Numbered from the stretch's first letter, positions 41,439 to 50,816 are shown. The stretch: 64,000 nucleotides of DNA from Paractinoplanes atraurantiacus (GCF_900215205.1 NZ_OBDY01000014.1:170640-234639); one strand, 5' to 3'. The notes: generated from the letters alone by a model not told the origin. Translations and numbers: made by a program.

Positions 41439-42079
41439 GACGTGCTCCCGACCGGCTCGACCGACTGAAGCATGGCGGCGACCTGCCGGGCCACGCCGTC
41501 CGGCACCTGCCGCGGGCCGACGATCTCGACCTCGACGCCGGTCTCACCGAAAACGAACGCCGCGACCAGGCCGGTCCCGTTGGTGCCCTCGAAGTCGGCC
41601 GCGACGCCCTGCTCGCCGCTGCCGTTGCTGATGGTCACCGGATCGCCGGTGACGTGGAAGCCGGCGTCGTCGGGCACCCGCAGCCCTTCGTTGGTCTTCT
41701 TGATCTGGGCGAGCAGCTGCGCCGGCGTGCCCCGATAGGTGTCCGCGATGACTTCGAAGGTCACTCCGCCGTACGACACCGCGGCCGTACCGGGATAGCC
41801 GGCCGCACCCGACTGCCCCTGTCGCAGGCCGGCCAGCAGGTTCGCGCCGACGACGGGCACGAACCGCACGTCCGTCCCGACCTGGATCACGTCACCGGCC
41901 TTGATCGGATCGTCGACCGACACCCGGTCGTTGATCGCCGGCACGATCCACACGGCGACCGCGAACAACAGCACGACCAGCGCCGCCGGCAGCAGCGTCC
42001 GTCTGTCCATTCCCAGCAGGCGCCGGTCGACCGGCACCCAGTTCGCGCGCCAGCGCTCATCCACGTGAGGCCCCGTCAT
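41435..42079 (-). CDS. Single-pass membrane protein, partner of the PrsW protease
   Basis: The 214-aa protein has one transmembrane helix near residues 28-50 (TLLPAALVVLLFAVAVWIVP) and an extracytoplasmic domain (DVIQVGTDVRFVPVVGANLL, VSYGGVTFEVIADTYRGTPA, GLVAAFVFGETGVEVEIVGP). No family named. Translational coupling to PrsW suggests it is a substrate, chaperone or regulator of that protease. Confidence 0.65.
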   Translation of the reverse strand: MTGPHVDERWRANWVPVDRRLLGMDRRTLLPAALVVLLFAVAVWIVPAINDRVSVDDPIKAGDVIQVGTDVRFVPVVGANLLAGLRQGQSGAAGYPGTAAVSYGGVTFEVIADTYRGTPAQLLAQIKKTNEGLRVPDDAGFHVTGDPVTISNGSGEQGVAADFEGTNGTGLVAAFVFGETGVEVEIVGPRQVPDGVARQVAAMLQSVEPVGSTS

Positions 42080-42149
42080 GATCGGGACGCTAGCAGCGCC
42101 GGACGGCCCCCCGGAACTCCCATGAGTCAGCGATCACTGACGCTGAGCC

Positions 42150-42335
42150 CACACGACCCAGCACGCACTCGGCGCGGCACGCCAGCCGGGGCACGACGCG
42201 GGGCGGGCGGGGGCGTGGCGCGGTGCGATGGCGCGGGCGTGGTGCGGCGGCCACACAGCGAGGGCGGGGGCGCGGCCCGTCGGCGGCGCGGCACGTCGGG
42301 CCCGGCGCGGCGTGGCGGCCAGGGCCCGGCGTGGC
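42150..42335. other. Strand-asymmetric G-rich degenerate repeat region, no gene
   Basis: The plus strand is an unusual run of G-rich motifs (GCGTGGCG, GGGGCGGG, GGCGGGGG) with very little A or T. No open frame has protein character. It lies just beyond the LPITG gene and may form G-quadruplexes. Confidence 0.4.
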
Positions 42336-42339
42336 GTGG

Positions 42340-43323
42340 CTATGCGATGAAGCGGCGGCGCCGGCGGTATACCGCCGCGACGGCAAGTCCTCCGGCCACG
42401 AGGACGGCCGCGCCGACGGCGAAGAGCGGCCCGCTGCTGCTTCCGGTGATCGGCAGGGCGGCCGCGTCGGTCGGCGAGGCGCTGGCCGCGGGAGACGCCG
42501 AGGCGATCGCGGACGCCGACACGGACGGCGACGGCGAGGCGGACGCTGAAGTTGAAGGCGATGCCGTGGCCGACGGGCCGGTGGTCGCCTCGCTGCCGGG
42601 CAGAATCGCGAGGACGGCGCTCGCGACCTGGTCGGCCTGCACCTGCACGCGGGTGCTGGCCGGATCGTCGCCCCGCAGCTTCCAGCCGGTCACGCCGACC
42701 TGGTAGTCCTGCGGCGCGAGGCCGGTGAACCGGACCAGGCCCTTGGCGTCGGTCTTTCCGGAGGTGACCTTCGCGCCGGTCGCGTCGTCGGACACGATGA
42801 CCTCGGCGCCGGCCAGGCCGGGCTGCTCGCTGTCCCAGTCGTTCCTGACGTCGATGAAGGCCTTGATCTCCATGACGCCCCGGCCGCCGGGTACGGCGAA
42901 GCGGTAGCGGCCGATGTTGTCGGCCCGGTTGGCCTCGCCGGCGTCGTTGGTGAACTCGAACGCGCCGGACGCGTGGCCGAGCCGGTACGCGGCCTGGTTG
43001 ACGACGCCCTTCCATTCGACGTCGCGGCTCTCCCCCGGTCCGAGGTCGAACGGCCCCGCGTTCAGGCCGCCGGCCCGGTCCACACCGGTCCCGTCGCCGC
43101 CGTAGTCGCGCACGTTCTTCGCGGTGGCGCCGCCCGCGTTGGTGATGGTGAAGGTCGTGGTGATCGCGTCGCCGACCGCGTACGACGCCTTGGCCGGGGT
43201 GACCGCGACGGTCACCTTCAGGTCGGGCAGGTCGGCGGCCACGGCGGGGCTCGCGGCGAAGAGTCCGGCGGAGGAGAGGCCGGCCGCGGCGATCACGGCC
43301 GCGACCTTCAGAGCAGTGTTCAT
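42340..43323 (-). CDS. Sortase-anchored (LPITG) secreted surface protein
   Basis: The 327-aa protein has a signal peptide (LKVAAVIAAAGLSSAGLFAA, cut after AVAA), a CARDB-like domain (DLKVTVAVTPAKASYAVGDA; FTITNAGG), a carboxypeptidase-regulatory-like strand domain (VIVSDDATGAKVTSGKTDAK, GLVRFTGLAPQDYQVGV), a Ser/Ala/Pro-rich wall spacer and the sorting signal LPITG with a following hydrophobic helix (AVGAAVLVAGGLAVAAVYRR) and Arg tail. It should be linked to the cell wall by a sortase. Function unknown; probably surface structure or adhesion. Confidence 0.88.
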   Translation of the reverse strand: MNTALKVAAVIAAAGLSSAGLFAASPAVAADLPDLKVTVAVTPAKASYAVGDAITTTFTITNAGGATAKNVRDYGGDGTGVDRAGGLNAGPFDLGPGESRDVEWKGVVNQAAYRLGHASGAFEFTNDAGEANRADNIGRYRFAVPGGRGVMEIKAFIDVRNDWDSEQPGLAGAEVIVSDDATGAKVTSGKTDAKGLVRFTGLAPQDYQVGVTGWKLRGDDPASTRVQVQADQVASAVLAILPGSEATTGPSATASPSTSASASPSPSVSASAIASASPAASASPTDAAALPITGSSSGPLFAVGAAVLVAGGLAVAAVYRRRRRFIA

Positions 43324-43404
43324 CGAGGGCGCTCCAGATTCACGGGGGTGGTGCGGCGCGAATCATAATGACCTTCTGAATCTTGCGCTGCCCCGGAAAT
43401 GGAG

Positions 43405-43430
43405 CGGCCCGGCGGTTTCCCGCCGGGCCG
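43405..43430 (-). terminator. Terminator of the pyrG-Nudix operon
   Basis: Arms CGGCCCGGCGG and CCGCCGGGCCG (11 bp) with a TTTC/GAAA loop, ten bases past the Nudix stop codon. Confidence 0.75.
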
Positions 43431-43440
43431 GTCGCAGAGG

Positions 43441-44022
43441 TCAAGCTCGCTGGAGTGTGGCCCAGCCTTCGTCGCGGGCGCGGGCGGCGGCGAGGAGGCC
43501 GCCGACGGCCGCGGCGTTGGTGATCTCGCCTCGGAAGATCATCGCTACCGCCTCGTCGAGGTCGACGCGTTTGATCTCCAGGTCGGCTTCCTCGTCCGTA
43601 CGCGAATAGCGCTTGTCGTCCGGAACCTCGGTCAGATCGCGCGCCAGGAAGATGCGGATCGTCTCGTCGCTGAAGCCGGGCGAGTTGAACATGTCGATCA
43701 GCACGTCCCAGCGGGCCGCGTCGACGTCCGCCTCCTCGGCCAGCTCGCGGGCGGCGGTCGTCACCAGGTCTTCGCCCTCGACGTCGCGCAGGCCGGCCGG
43801 CAGCTCCCAGAGGCGCCGGCCGACCGCGTGCCGGTACTGGCGGATCAGCACGACCCGGTCGACCTCGTCGAGGGCCACGATGCCGACCGCGCCCTTGTTG
43901 CGCACCACGTCCCGCTTGGCCGTGCCGCCGCTGGACATGGTCACCTCTTCGCTGAAGACCTCGAAGATCGGTCCCTTGTAGCGGGAGGTGCTCGCCACCG
44001 TCTCGTGGGCGAACGCCGTCAC
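43441..44022 (-). CDS. Nudix ADP-ribose pyrophosphatase
   Basis: The 193-aa protein has a Nudix box (GLRDVEGEDLVTTAARELAE followed by EADV; the last small residue differs from the usual GU) and the ADPRase context (RNKGAVGIVALDEVDRVVLI, RQYRHAVGRRLWELPAG, FNSPGFSDETIRIFLARDL). It hydrolyses ADP-ribose to AMP and ribose-5-phosphate. GTG overlaps the pyrG stop by GTGA. A Nudix gene after pyrG is conserved in actinomycetes. Confidence 0.9.
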   Translation of the reverse strand: MTAFAHETVASTSRYKGPIFEVFSEEVTMSSGGTAKRDVVRNKGAVGIVALDEVDRVVLIRQYRHAVGRRLWELPAGLRDVEGEDLVTTAARELAEEADVDAARWDVLIDMFNSPGFSDETIRIFLARDLTEVPDDKRYSRTDEEADLEIKRVDLDEAVAMIFRGEITNAAAVGGLLAAARARDEGWATLQRA

Positions 44023-45695
44023 GACGGGTCCACCGGGAGCTCGTCGGCCGCGGCGTACTCGATGGCGGCCTTGACCAGGCCGTCGAAGAGCGGGTGGGGA
44101 CGGGTCGGGCGGCTCTTGAGCTCCGGGTGGGCCTGGGTCGCCACGAAGTACGGGTGGGTCTCGCGGTCGAGCTCGATGAACTCGACGAGACGCCCGTCCG
44201 GGGAGGTGCCCGAGAAGACCAGGCCGGCCGCCGACAGCTTGGCCCGGTAGTCGTTGTTGACCTCGTAGCGGTGGCGGTGACGCTCGGAGATGTCGGTCGA
44301 GCCGTACACCTCGGCCACGACCGAGCCCTCGCGCAGCGTGGCCGGATATGCGCCCAGGCGCATGGTGCCGCCCAGGTCGCCCTTGCCGGCGACGATGTCC
44401 TCCTGGTCGGCCATGGTGGAGATGACCGGGTACGGCGCCTGCTCGTCGAACTCGAGCGAGTTGGCGCCGGTGAGCCCGGCCATGTGCCGCGCGGCGTCGA
44501 TGGTCATGCACTGCAGGCCGAGGCAGAGGCCGAGGATCGGGATCTGGTTCTCACGGGCGTACCGCGAAGTGTTGACCTTGCCCTCGATGCCGCGGACGCC
44601 GAAGCCGCCGGGGATGACGATGCCGTCGACGCCCTTGAGGGCGGTCGCCGCGCCGGCCATGGTCTCGCAGTCGTCGCTCGGCACCCAGCGGAGCTGGATC
44701 TTGACGGTGTTGCCGAAACCGGCGGCGCGGATGGCCTCGCTGACCGAGAGGTACGCGTCGGGCAGGTCGACGTATTTGCCGACCAGCGCGATGGTGATGG
44801 TGCGCTTGGGGTGGTGCACCCGCTCGAGCAGGTCGTGCCACGTCGACCAGTTCACATCACGGAAGGACAGACCGAGGCGGCGTACGACGTACGCGTCGAG
44901 GCCCTCCTCGTGCAGAACCTTGGGGATGTCGTAGATGCTCGGCGCGTCCGGGCAGGCGATGACGGCCTCACGGTCGACGTCGCAGTAGAGCGCCAGCTTG
45001 TGCTTGAGCTTCTCGGGGATCTCCCGGTCGCTGCGGCAGATCAGCGCGTCGGGCTGGATGCCGATGTTGCGCAGCGCGGCCACCGAGTGCTGGGTCGGCT
45101 TGGTCTTGAGCTCGCCCGACGGCGCCAGGTACGGCACCAGCGACACGTGCAGGTAGAAGACGTGGTCGCGGCCGACCTCGTGGCGCACCTGGCGGATCGC
45201 CTCGAGGAACGGCAGCGACTCCATGTCGCCGACGGTGCCGCCGACCTCGGTGATGACGACGTCGGGCTTGCGGCCGTTCTCGTCCTCGTCGGCCATCGCG
45301 AAGATCCGCGACTTGATCTCGTTGGTGATGTGCGGAATCACCTGGACGGTGTCGCCGAGGTATTCGCCGCGGCGCTCGCGGGCGATGACCGCCGAGTAGA
45401 CCTGACCGGTGGTCACGTTCGCCTTGCCGGAGAGCGACCGGTCGAGGAAGCGCTCGTAGTGGCCGACGTCCAGGTCGGTCTCGGCCCCGTCCTCGGTCAC
45501 GAAGACCTCGCCGTGCTGGAACGGGTTCATCGTTCCAGGGTCGACGTTGAGGTAGGGGTCGAGCTTCTGCATGACGACCCGCAGTCCGCGCGCGGTCAGA
45601 AGGTTGCCGAGGCTGGAGGCGGTGAGGCCCTTGCCCAGCGAGGAGGCGACGCCCCCGGTGACGAAGATGTGCCGCGTGTGCACTGTTGAGGCCAA
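44019..45695 (-). CDS. pyrG: CTP synthase
   Basis: The 558-aa protein has the amidoligase domain (RHIFVTGGVASSLGKGLTAS, KLDPYLNVDPGTMNPFQHGE, TEVGGTVGDMESLPFLEAIR) and a class I glutamine amidotransferase domain (IVIPGGFGVRGIEGKV, ILGLCLGLQCMTIDAARHMA with catalytic Cys, ATQAHPELKSRP with His). It makes CTP from UTP. TTG 45695 is the start, with GGGAG eight bases upstream; the sequence before it shows no ribosome-binding site for an ATG. It is coupled to the Nudix gene. Confidence 0.98.
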   Translation of the reverse strand: MASTVHTRHIFVTGGVASSLGKGLTASSLGNLLTARGLRVVMQKLDPYLNVDPGTMNPFQHGEVFVTEDGAETDLDVGHYERFLDRSLSGKANVTTGQVYSAVIARERRGEYLGDTVQVIPHITNEIKSRIFAMADEDENGRKPDVVITEVGGTVGDMESLPFLEAIRQVRHEVGRDHVFYLHVSLVPYLAPSGELKTKPTQHSVAALRNIGIQPDALICRSDREIPEKLKHKLALYCDVDREAVIACPDAPSIYDIPKVLHEEGLDAYVVRRLGLSFRDVNWSTWHDLLERVHHPKRTITIALVGKYVDLPDAYLSVSEAIRAAGFGNTVKIQLRWVPSDDCETMAGAATALKGVDGIVIPGGFGVRGIEGKVNTSRYARENQIPILGLCLGLQCMTIDAARHMAGLTGANSLEFDEQAPYPVISTMADQEDIVAGKGDLGGTMRLGAYPATLREGSVVAEVYGSTDISERHRHRYEVNNDYRAKLSAAGLVFSGTSPDGRLVEFIELDRETHPYFVATQAHPELKSRPTRPHPLFDGLVKAAIEYAAADELPVDPS

Positions 45696-45822
45696 GGCCT
45701 TGCTCCCGTGGTCGTCTGTTGAACCGACGTGCAGACCGGGGTGCTAGAAGCGGCCCCATCCACGGGAGTCCACCGTAACACCTGAGAACGACAACGCACG
45801 TTCGGGCTGGTCGTGACGCGTG

Positions 45823-48051
45823 TCAACCTGACAGAGCGCGATCTTCGCGCAACAGAGGGCCGCCGGGCCCGTCGGTTTCCCCCTCCGGGCGTGTACGGTC
45901 CGCCGCGTGCAGCAACACGCGCAGTGCGGTCAGCACCGCCGTGGGCACGACCGCGGCCGCCGCCGCGCCGGCGACGGTCAGCGCCGAGCCGCTGAGCACC
46001 CCGGCGGCCAATGTCGCCACCGTCACTCCGGCCCCGGCCGCGCGCAGCGCCGGGTGGAGCCCGAAGAGCCGGTTGAGCCCGCCCCACGGCGAGAACTGGC
46101 AGAAGGCCAGCATCAGCACCCCGGCCACGGCCAGGATCGTCAGTGGGCTGTTCAGCAGCGTCTGGCCGTTGGCGGCGGCCGCCCGCTGCATGGCCGGCCC
46201 GCCGGTGCCGCTGGCCAGCTCGGACAGCAGCCGGCCCAGGCTGCCCTGGTCGGCCGCCGGCCGGTGCACGTCGACCAGGGCGAACCCGATGGTGACGGCC
46301 AGACCGGCCACGGCGGCCCAGGCGAACCGCGCGAACGTCAGCCACCCGCCGGTGCTGATCGCCGCGGTCACGCACACGCCGGCGGTGACCGCCACCGCGC
46401 CGACCGGGTCGGCCCCGAGGTAGGGACTGCCGACCATGACCACGCCGATGCCGCCCAGCAGCACCACCACGACCGGCCGCCACGGTTTGCTGAGCCACTG
46501 CGCGAGGCAGCCCGCGGCCACCAGCAGCCCGGCCACGAAGACGCCGAGACCGACCACGCCGACGCCCGCGTAACGCCCGCCCTGCGTCGCCGAATAGCCG
46601 GCGACCCCGTTGAGCTGAAGCCGGGCGCCGGTCAGCAGGTCGAGGCCGACGACGACGGCGCCGATGGCAGCCGAGGCGCCCAGCGGCCACAGCGTGCGCG
46701 GATAGCGCGGCGATGCCCGGAGCACGGCGGTGCCGATGAGCGTGAAGACGCCGGTGACGAGCCCGAAGACCCACGCCGGGTGGGAGTTGCGCCACCAGGG
46801 TGTCGCGTCGGCCAGCAGAGCGGCCGGGATGGCCAGCGCGGCCGCGATCAGGGCCAGCTCGGCCACCGCGACCAGCTTTTTCGGCGGCAGGGCCGGTCCC
46901 CGCGGACCAGCATGCCGCCGGGCCCGCACGAGGATCGGCACCATCAGCACGAACAGCAGAACCTGGAGGATGGCCAGCACGGTGAAGAAGATGCCGGCCA
47001 CCGCGTTCTGCGCCTTGGCCCGCAGGTCGGCGTTGTGCACGCCGAGCATGGCGTCGGTGATGTCGGACGGCCGCCCCTCGACGACGGTGGCGGTGCGACC
47101 GGCGAACAGTTTCTCCGGCGCCGGCCGCCCCAGCGCGGACAGGATCGTCGGGGCCAGGTCGATCAGCTGGAGGTAGCCGTCGCGGCCGGTGCCGGCCGAG
47201 GTGAGCCAGCCGCCGTTCCAGCCCTCCCCCTCGGCGATCGCCACGTGCAACCGGTTCGAGCGCTCGGTGTCGGAGACGCCGGCGACGAGCAGCAACGACC
47301 GCTCGGGCCGGGCCGCGACCACCCGGGACAGCAGCGTGTCGGCCGCTTTCACCTGCGCCTGCCGGGCCGCGCCGGAGCCCTTGACCGTGCCCAGGTCGAC
47401 GAAGGAGAGCACGCAGTCGGACAGCAGCTTCTTGGGGTCGGCGGGCAGTTCGGACTCGTATTTGTCGACGCGCCCGAACGGCCGCGCGGCCGCGATCGCC
47501 GCCCCCGGGCCGACGGCGACGGTGCAGCGCACCGACTCGGCGAGGGCGCCGGGCGTGGCCCCGTACGGCAGCCGGTCCTGGTTGTTCTGCACGACCGTGC
47601 GCTGGTCGGTGACGTTGGCCCCGATGCCGTCGGGCTGGGTCAGGGCCGGCGCGGCGGGCTCGCACTGGCTGCCGCTGGTGCGCCGGGGCCAGGCCGCGTA
47701 GTTGCCGGCCCCCAGGGTCAGCCACCCGTCGGACGGGCAGGTCACCTTCATCGCCGACCGCACCGACAGCCAGCCCACGGACCCCCGGGTGGCCTCCTGC
47801 CAGAGCGCGGGCGTCCGCTGCGGATCGAGATCGTCCCACCGCAGCCCGGCGGCCCCGGCCACGATCACGTAGTCGGCACTGCCGGGCGTCGCGGTGGTCG
47901 ACGGCCGGATCGCCAGCCCGACGAGACTCGCCACGGCGATCAGGAACACGAGGAGGTACGGAACCCACGCCCGCCGGCCGGACCGCCGCGGCGCCGCCGA
48001 AGCGGGCGCGACCCGCCGCAGCCGATCGAGAAGCCCCTTGGGAGAGCTCAC
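45823..48051 (-). CDS. Large membrane protein with an alkaline-phosphatase-like extracytoplasmic domain
   Basis: The 742-aa protein has one N-terminal transmembrane helix (VPYLLVFLIAVASLVGLAIR), a ~350-residue extracytoplasmic domain of the phosphatase/sulfatase-like fold (YVIVAGAAGLRWDDLDPQRT; MKVTCPSDGWLTLGAGNYAA; SLLLVAGVSDTERSNRLHVA; GYLQLIDLAPTILSALGRPA), then about ten transmembrane helices. The metal-binding residues of true phosphatases are not all obvious. It overlaps the glycosyltransferase stop by GTGA, suggesting joint action on a cell-envelope polymer. Confidence 0.75.
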   Translation of the reverse strand: MSSPKGLLDRLRRVAPASAAPRRSGRRAWVPYLLVFLIAVASLVGLAIRPSTTATPGSADYVIVAGAAGLRWDDLDPQRTPALWQEATRGSVGWLSVRSAMKVTCPSDGWLTLGAGNYAAWPRRTSGSQCEPAAPALTQPDGIGANVTDQRTVVQNNQDRLPYGATPGALAESVRCTVAVGPGAAIAAARPFGRVDKYESELPADPKKLLSDCVLSFVDLGTVKGSGAARQAQVKAADTLLSRVVAARPERSLLLVAGVSDTERSNRLHVAIAEGEGWNGGWLTSAGTGRDGYLQLIDLAPTILSALGRPAPEKLFAGRTATVVEGRPSDITDAMLGVHNADLRAKAQNAVAGIFFTVLAILQVLLFVLMVPILVRARRHAGPRGPALPPKKLVAVAELALIAAALAIPAALLADATPWWRNSHPAWVFGLVTGVFTLIGTAVLRASPRYPRTLWPLGASAAIGAVVVGLDLLTGARLQLNGVAGYSATQGGRYAGVGVVGLGVFVAGLLVAAGCLAQWLSKPWRPVVVVLLGGIGVVMVGSPYLGADPVGAVAVTAGVCVTAAISTGGWLTFARFAWAAVAGLAVTIGFALVDVHRPAADQGSLGRLLSELASGTGGPAMQRAAAANGQTLLNSPLTILAVAGVLMLAFCQFSPWGGLNRLFGLHPALRAAGAGVTVATLAAGVLSGSALTVAGAAAAAVVPTAVLTALRVLLHAADRTRPEGETDGPGGPLLREDRALSG

Positions 48052-49148
48052 TCGCGGGCCGTCACTTCGGCGTAGGCGGCGAGGACGTCGGCGACCGTGT
48101 CGCTCTCGCCGGGCCAGGTGGCGGCGCGGGCGGGGCCGCGGGCGGCGTAGTCGGCGCGTTTCGACGGGTCGGCCAGCATCTCGCGGACGGCGGTGTCGAG
48201 GGCGTCGACGTCGTTCGGCGGGATGAGCACGGCCGCGTCGCCGACCAGGCCCGGCAGGCCGCCGACGGCGGTGGTGATGAGCGGGACGCCGGCCTCGAGG
48301 GCCTCCTGCGCGAACAGCTGCCGCGCCTCCCAGTCGCTGGTGACCACCGCCAGGTCGGCCCCGAGCAACAGGTCGGGCACGTCGGTGCGGCGGCCGAGCA
48401 GATGGAACGGGGCGTGCACCTGCGAGGCGAGCTGGGCCAGCGACATGTAGCTGGGCCCGGACCCGGCCACCACGACCACCGGGGCCGGGTCGAGGCTCCT
48501 CCACCGGGCCGACGCCTCGACGAGCAGGTCGTAGCGCTTCTGCGGGTGCAGCCGGCCCACCGAGACGATCAGCGGCGTCTCGGGGCGCAGCCGGAACTCG
48601 GCGCGCACGGCGGCCCGGGTGCGGCGCGGCGGGGCGAGCGTGGGCGCGGCCACGGCGCCGAGCCGGGCGTTGCGGGCGCCCAGCTGGGTGGCCCGCTCGA
48701 CCAGGTCTTCGGAGGCGCCCAGGGTGAGCGTGGCGCTGCGGGCGACGACCCGCTCGACCAGGGCCGCGGCCTGCCCGCGCAGGCCTTTGCGGACCATGAC
48801 GGTGTTGTGCAGCGTGACGATCAAAGGCTTGCCGGTACGGGCGACGGCGGCCACGAAGGCGGCGCGCAAACCGTGCGCGTGCACGACGTCGATCGGGCGG
48901 CTGCTGAGCACCCCGCGCAGCTTGCGCACGGTGCCGGCGTCCTGCGCGCCCGGGTTGGCCGGGATCTCCACCGGCACGAAGGTCGCACCGGCGGCGGCGA
49001 AGCCGAACAGCTCATCGGTCGCGGCCGGCCCGCACACCATCACCTCGCACCCGGCGGCGACCAGCCCCCGGGCCAGCGACCCGACATGCTGCCCGACCCC
49101 GCCGGTGCTCGACGCGAGCACCAGTGCCACCGATCCGCGCCACCCCAC
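48048..49148 (-). CDS. GT4-family glycosyltransferase
   Basis: The 366-aa protein has a GT-B fold with N-terminal SVALVLASSTGGVGQHVGSL, DVVHAHGLRAAFVAA, and C-terminal PLIVSVGRLHPQKRYDLLVE, FHLLGRRTDVPDLLLGADLA and the EAxxxxFAQEALEAGVPLI Glu motif. It transfers a sugar from an activated donor. GTG 49148 has GGAGGAACAGGCC directly upstream and is preferred over GTG 49166. With the membrane protein and MurJ neighbours it probably works in envelope biogenesis. Confidence 0.87.
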   Translation of the reverse strand: MGWRGSVALVLASSTGGVGQHVGSLARGLVAAGCEVMVCGPAATDELFGFAAAGATFVPVEIPANPGAQDAGTVRKLRGVLSSRPIDVVHAHGLRAAFVAAVARTGKPLIVTLHNTVMVRKGLRGQAAALVERVVARSATLTLGASEDLVERATQLGARNARLGAVAAPTLAPPRRTRAAVRAEFRLRPETPLIVSVGRLHPQKRYDLLVEASARWRSLDPAPVVVVAGSGPSYMSLAQLASQVHAPFHLLGRRTDVPDLLLGADLAVVTSDWEARQLFAQEALEAGVPLITTAVGGLPGLVGDAAVLIPPNDVDALDTAVREMLADPSKRADYAARGPARAATWPGESDTVADVLAAYAEVTARE

Positions 49149-49225
49149 GGCCTGTTCCTCCCTCACTCAGCTGCTCTTGCCTTCCACGACAAATCGGCCC
49201 GCCCTCGCCGTCGCACCGGGCCGCC

Positions 49226-50809
49226 TCATGTCCGGCGGCGGCGCACGCGGCGGGTGAGCGGGGCCGCCAGAGACGCCATGTCGTGCCGGGCCGCCGGATA
49301 GGCGGCCGCGAGGAAGACCCCGAGCACGACGAGCCCACCCAGCATGCCTTGGACGACGCTGCCGGCGACGGTCGGGGTCGTGCCGAAAAGGTGCCCGATT
49401 CCGACCACCACGCCCCACCCGGCGAGCGCTGCCAGTCCCCCGGCGCCGACCGCCACCGTCACCGAGCGCGGCAGACCCGTCAATGCGTCCGGGCCCGCGT
49501 GACGGCGTACGGCAAGAATCAGAAGAAGCCCGATCACCGTCATGCCGGCGGCGTTCGCCAGACCCAGGCCCAGCACCTGGCGAGAGTCATCGAGGCCGCT
49601 CAGGGCGAGCGCGCCGGCCGCCGCGATCAGCCACCCGGCGGCGGTCGACCAGGCGGCGGCCACCGTCGCCCCCCGCGCGTAGAGCGCCCGGGACAGCAGG
49701 GCGAAGAGCGCGTAGCCCAGCAGTCCCGGCGCGAATCCGACGATTCCGGAGGAGGCGGGGGCGGCCCCGGTCAGATAGGCGATCGGCCCGGCCAGAGCGA
49801 TCAGTGCGGCCGCGCCCAGCCCGGCCAGCAGCGTCACCGAGCGGGCGGCACCGGACAGCGAGCGCCGATAGGTGTCCTCGTCGCCGGCCGAAGCCGCCGC
49901 CGCCAGCGACGGATAGACCGCGGTCGCGACCGGCACCGCCAGCACCGCCCACGGCAGCAGGAACACCGTCTGCGCCGCGTTGTAGAGCGTCAGTCCCCCA
50001 CCGGCCACGAGCGCGATCACCACGATCGTCATGACCTGCTGGGAGCCGACCGTGACCGCCCCGGCCCAGCCCAGCCGGACGGCCTGGCGGCCCTCGTGGC
50101 CGGGGAAGCGCAGCGTGGGCCGCAGTCGCAGGCGCAGGTGGCGCAGCGGGACGAGCAGGCAGAAGGCGAGCACGACCACGCCGGCGGTGGTGCCGATCGA
50201 CAGCGTCAGCTCGCCGGTGCGGGTAAGGCCCGCGAAGTCGGTGCGAGCGCCGTCGACCAGCGCGTACGTCAGATAGGCCCCCATCACGGTCACGCTCGAC
50301 AGCAGCGGGGCGATGGCCGGCCAGGCGAACCGGTGGTGCGCCTGGAGCACGCCGGTGAGCACGATGCCGATCCCGTACAGCGGAAGCTGCGGCGCGAAGA
50401 CCCGCAGCATGCTGGCCGCGGTCTGCTGATGGTCGGCCGGCACGTCCGGGAAGAGACCGGCGATCGGGCCGGCCAGCAGCGCGACCAGCACGGCCAGCGG
50501 CACCAGCAGCACGAGCACCCAGGTCAGCAGGGCCGAGGCGACGGCGCCGACGCGCTGCCGGTCGCCGGACGCGACGTGCCCGGCCAGCAGCGGGACGACC
50601 AGGCTGGCCAGGGCGCCGCCGGCGACCAGCTCGAAGACGATGTTCGGGATGGTGTTGGCGGCGTTGTAGATGTCGCCCAGGCTGCCGTGGCCGACCGTGT
50701 GCAGAAAGACGAAGGTGCGGCCGAACCCGGCGATCCGCGCCACCACCGTGAGGACGGTGATGAGCGCCGCGGCCCCGGCGATCTTCGCCGCGGCCGGCGC
50801 GGTCTTCAC
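49226..50809 (-). CDS. murJ: Lipid II flippase MurJ
   Basis: The 527-aa protein is a MOP-superfamily flippase with 14 hydrophobic segments: AALITVLTVVARIAGFGRTF, YNAANTIPNIVFELVAGGAL, PLLAGHVASGDRQRVG, MLRVFAPQLPLYGIGIVLTG and YPSLAAAASAGDEDTYRRS. It moves lipid-linked peptidoglycan precursor across the membrane. The mycobacterial pseudokinase fusion is absent. It lies between the GT4 and MraY-like genes; several copies may exist in the genome. Confidence 0.88.
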   Translation of the reverse strand: MKTAPAAAKIAGAAALITVLTVVARIAGFGRTFVFLHTVGHGSLGDIYNAANTIPNIVFELVAGGALASLVVPLLAGHVASGDRQRVGAVASALLTWVLVLLVPLAVLVALLAGPIAGLFPDVPADHQQTAASMLRVFAPQLPLYGIGIVLTGVLQAHHRFAWPAIAPLLSSVTVMGAYLTYALVDGARTDFAGLTRTGELTLSIGTTAGVVVLAFCLLVPLRHLRLRLRPTLRFPGHEGRQAVRLGWAGAVTVGSQQVMTIVVIALVAGGGLTLYNAAQTVFLLPWAVLAVPVATAVYPSLAAAASAGDEDTYRRSLSGAARSVTLLAGLGAAALIALAGPIAYLTGAAPASSGIVGFAPGLLGYALFALLSRALYARGATVAAAWSTAAGWLIAAAGALALSGLDDSRQVLGLGLANAAGMTVIGLLLILAVRRHAGPDALTGLPRSVTVAVGAGGLAALAGWGVVVGIGHLFGTTPTVAGSVVQGMLGGLVVLGVFLAAAYPAARHDMASLAAPLTRRVRRRRT

Positions 50810-50816
50810 GCGTCGC

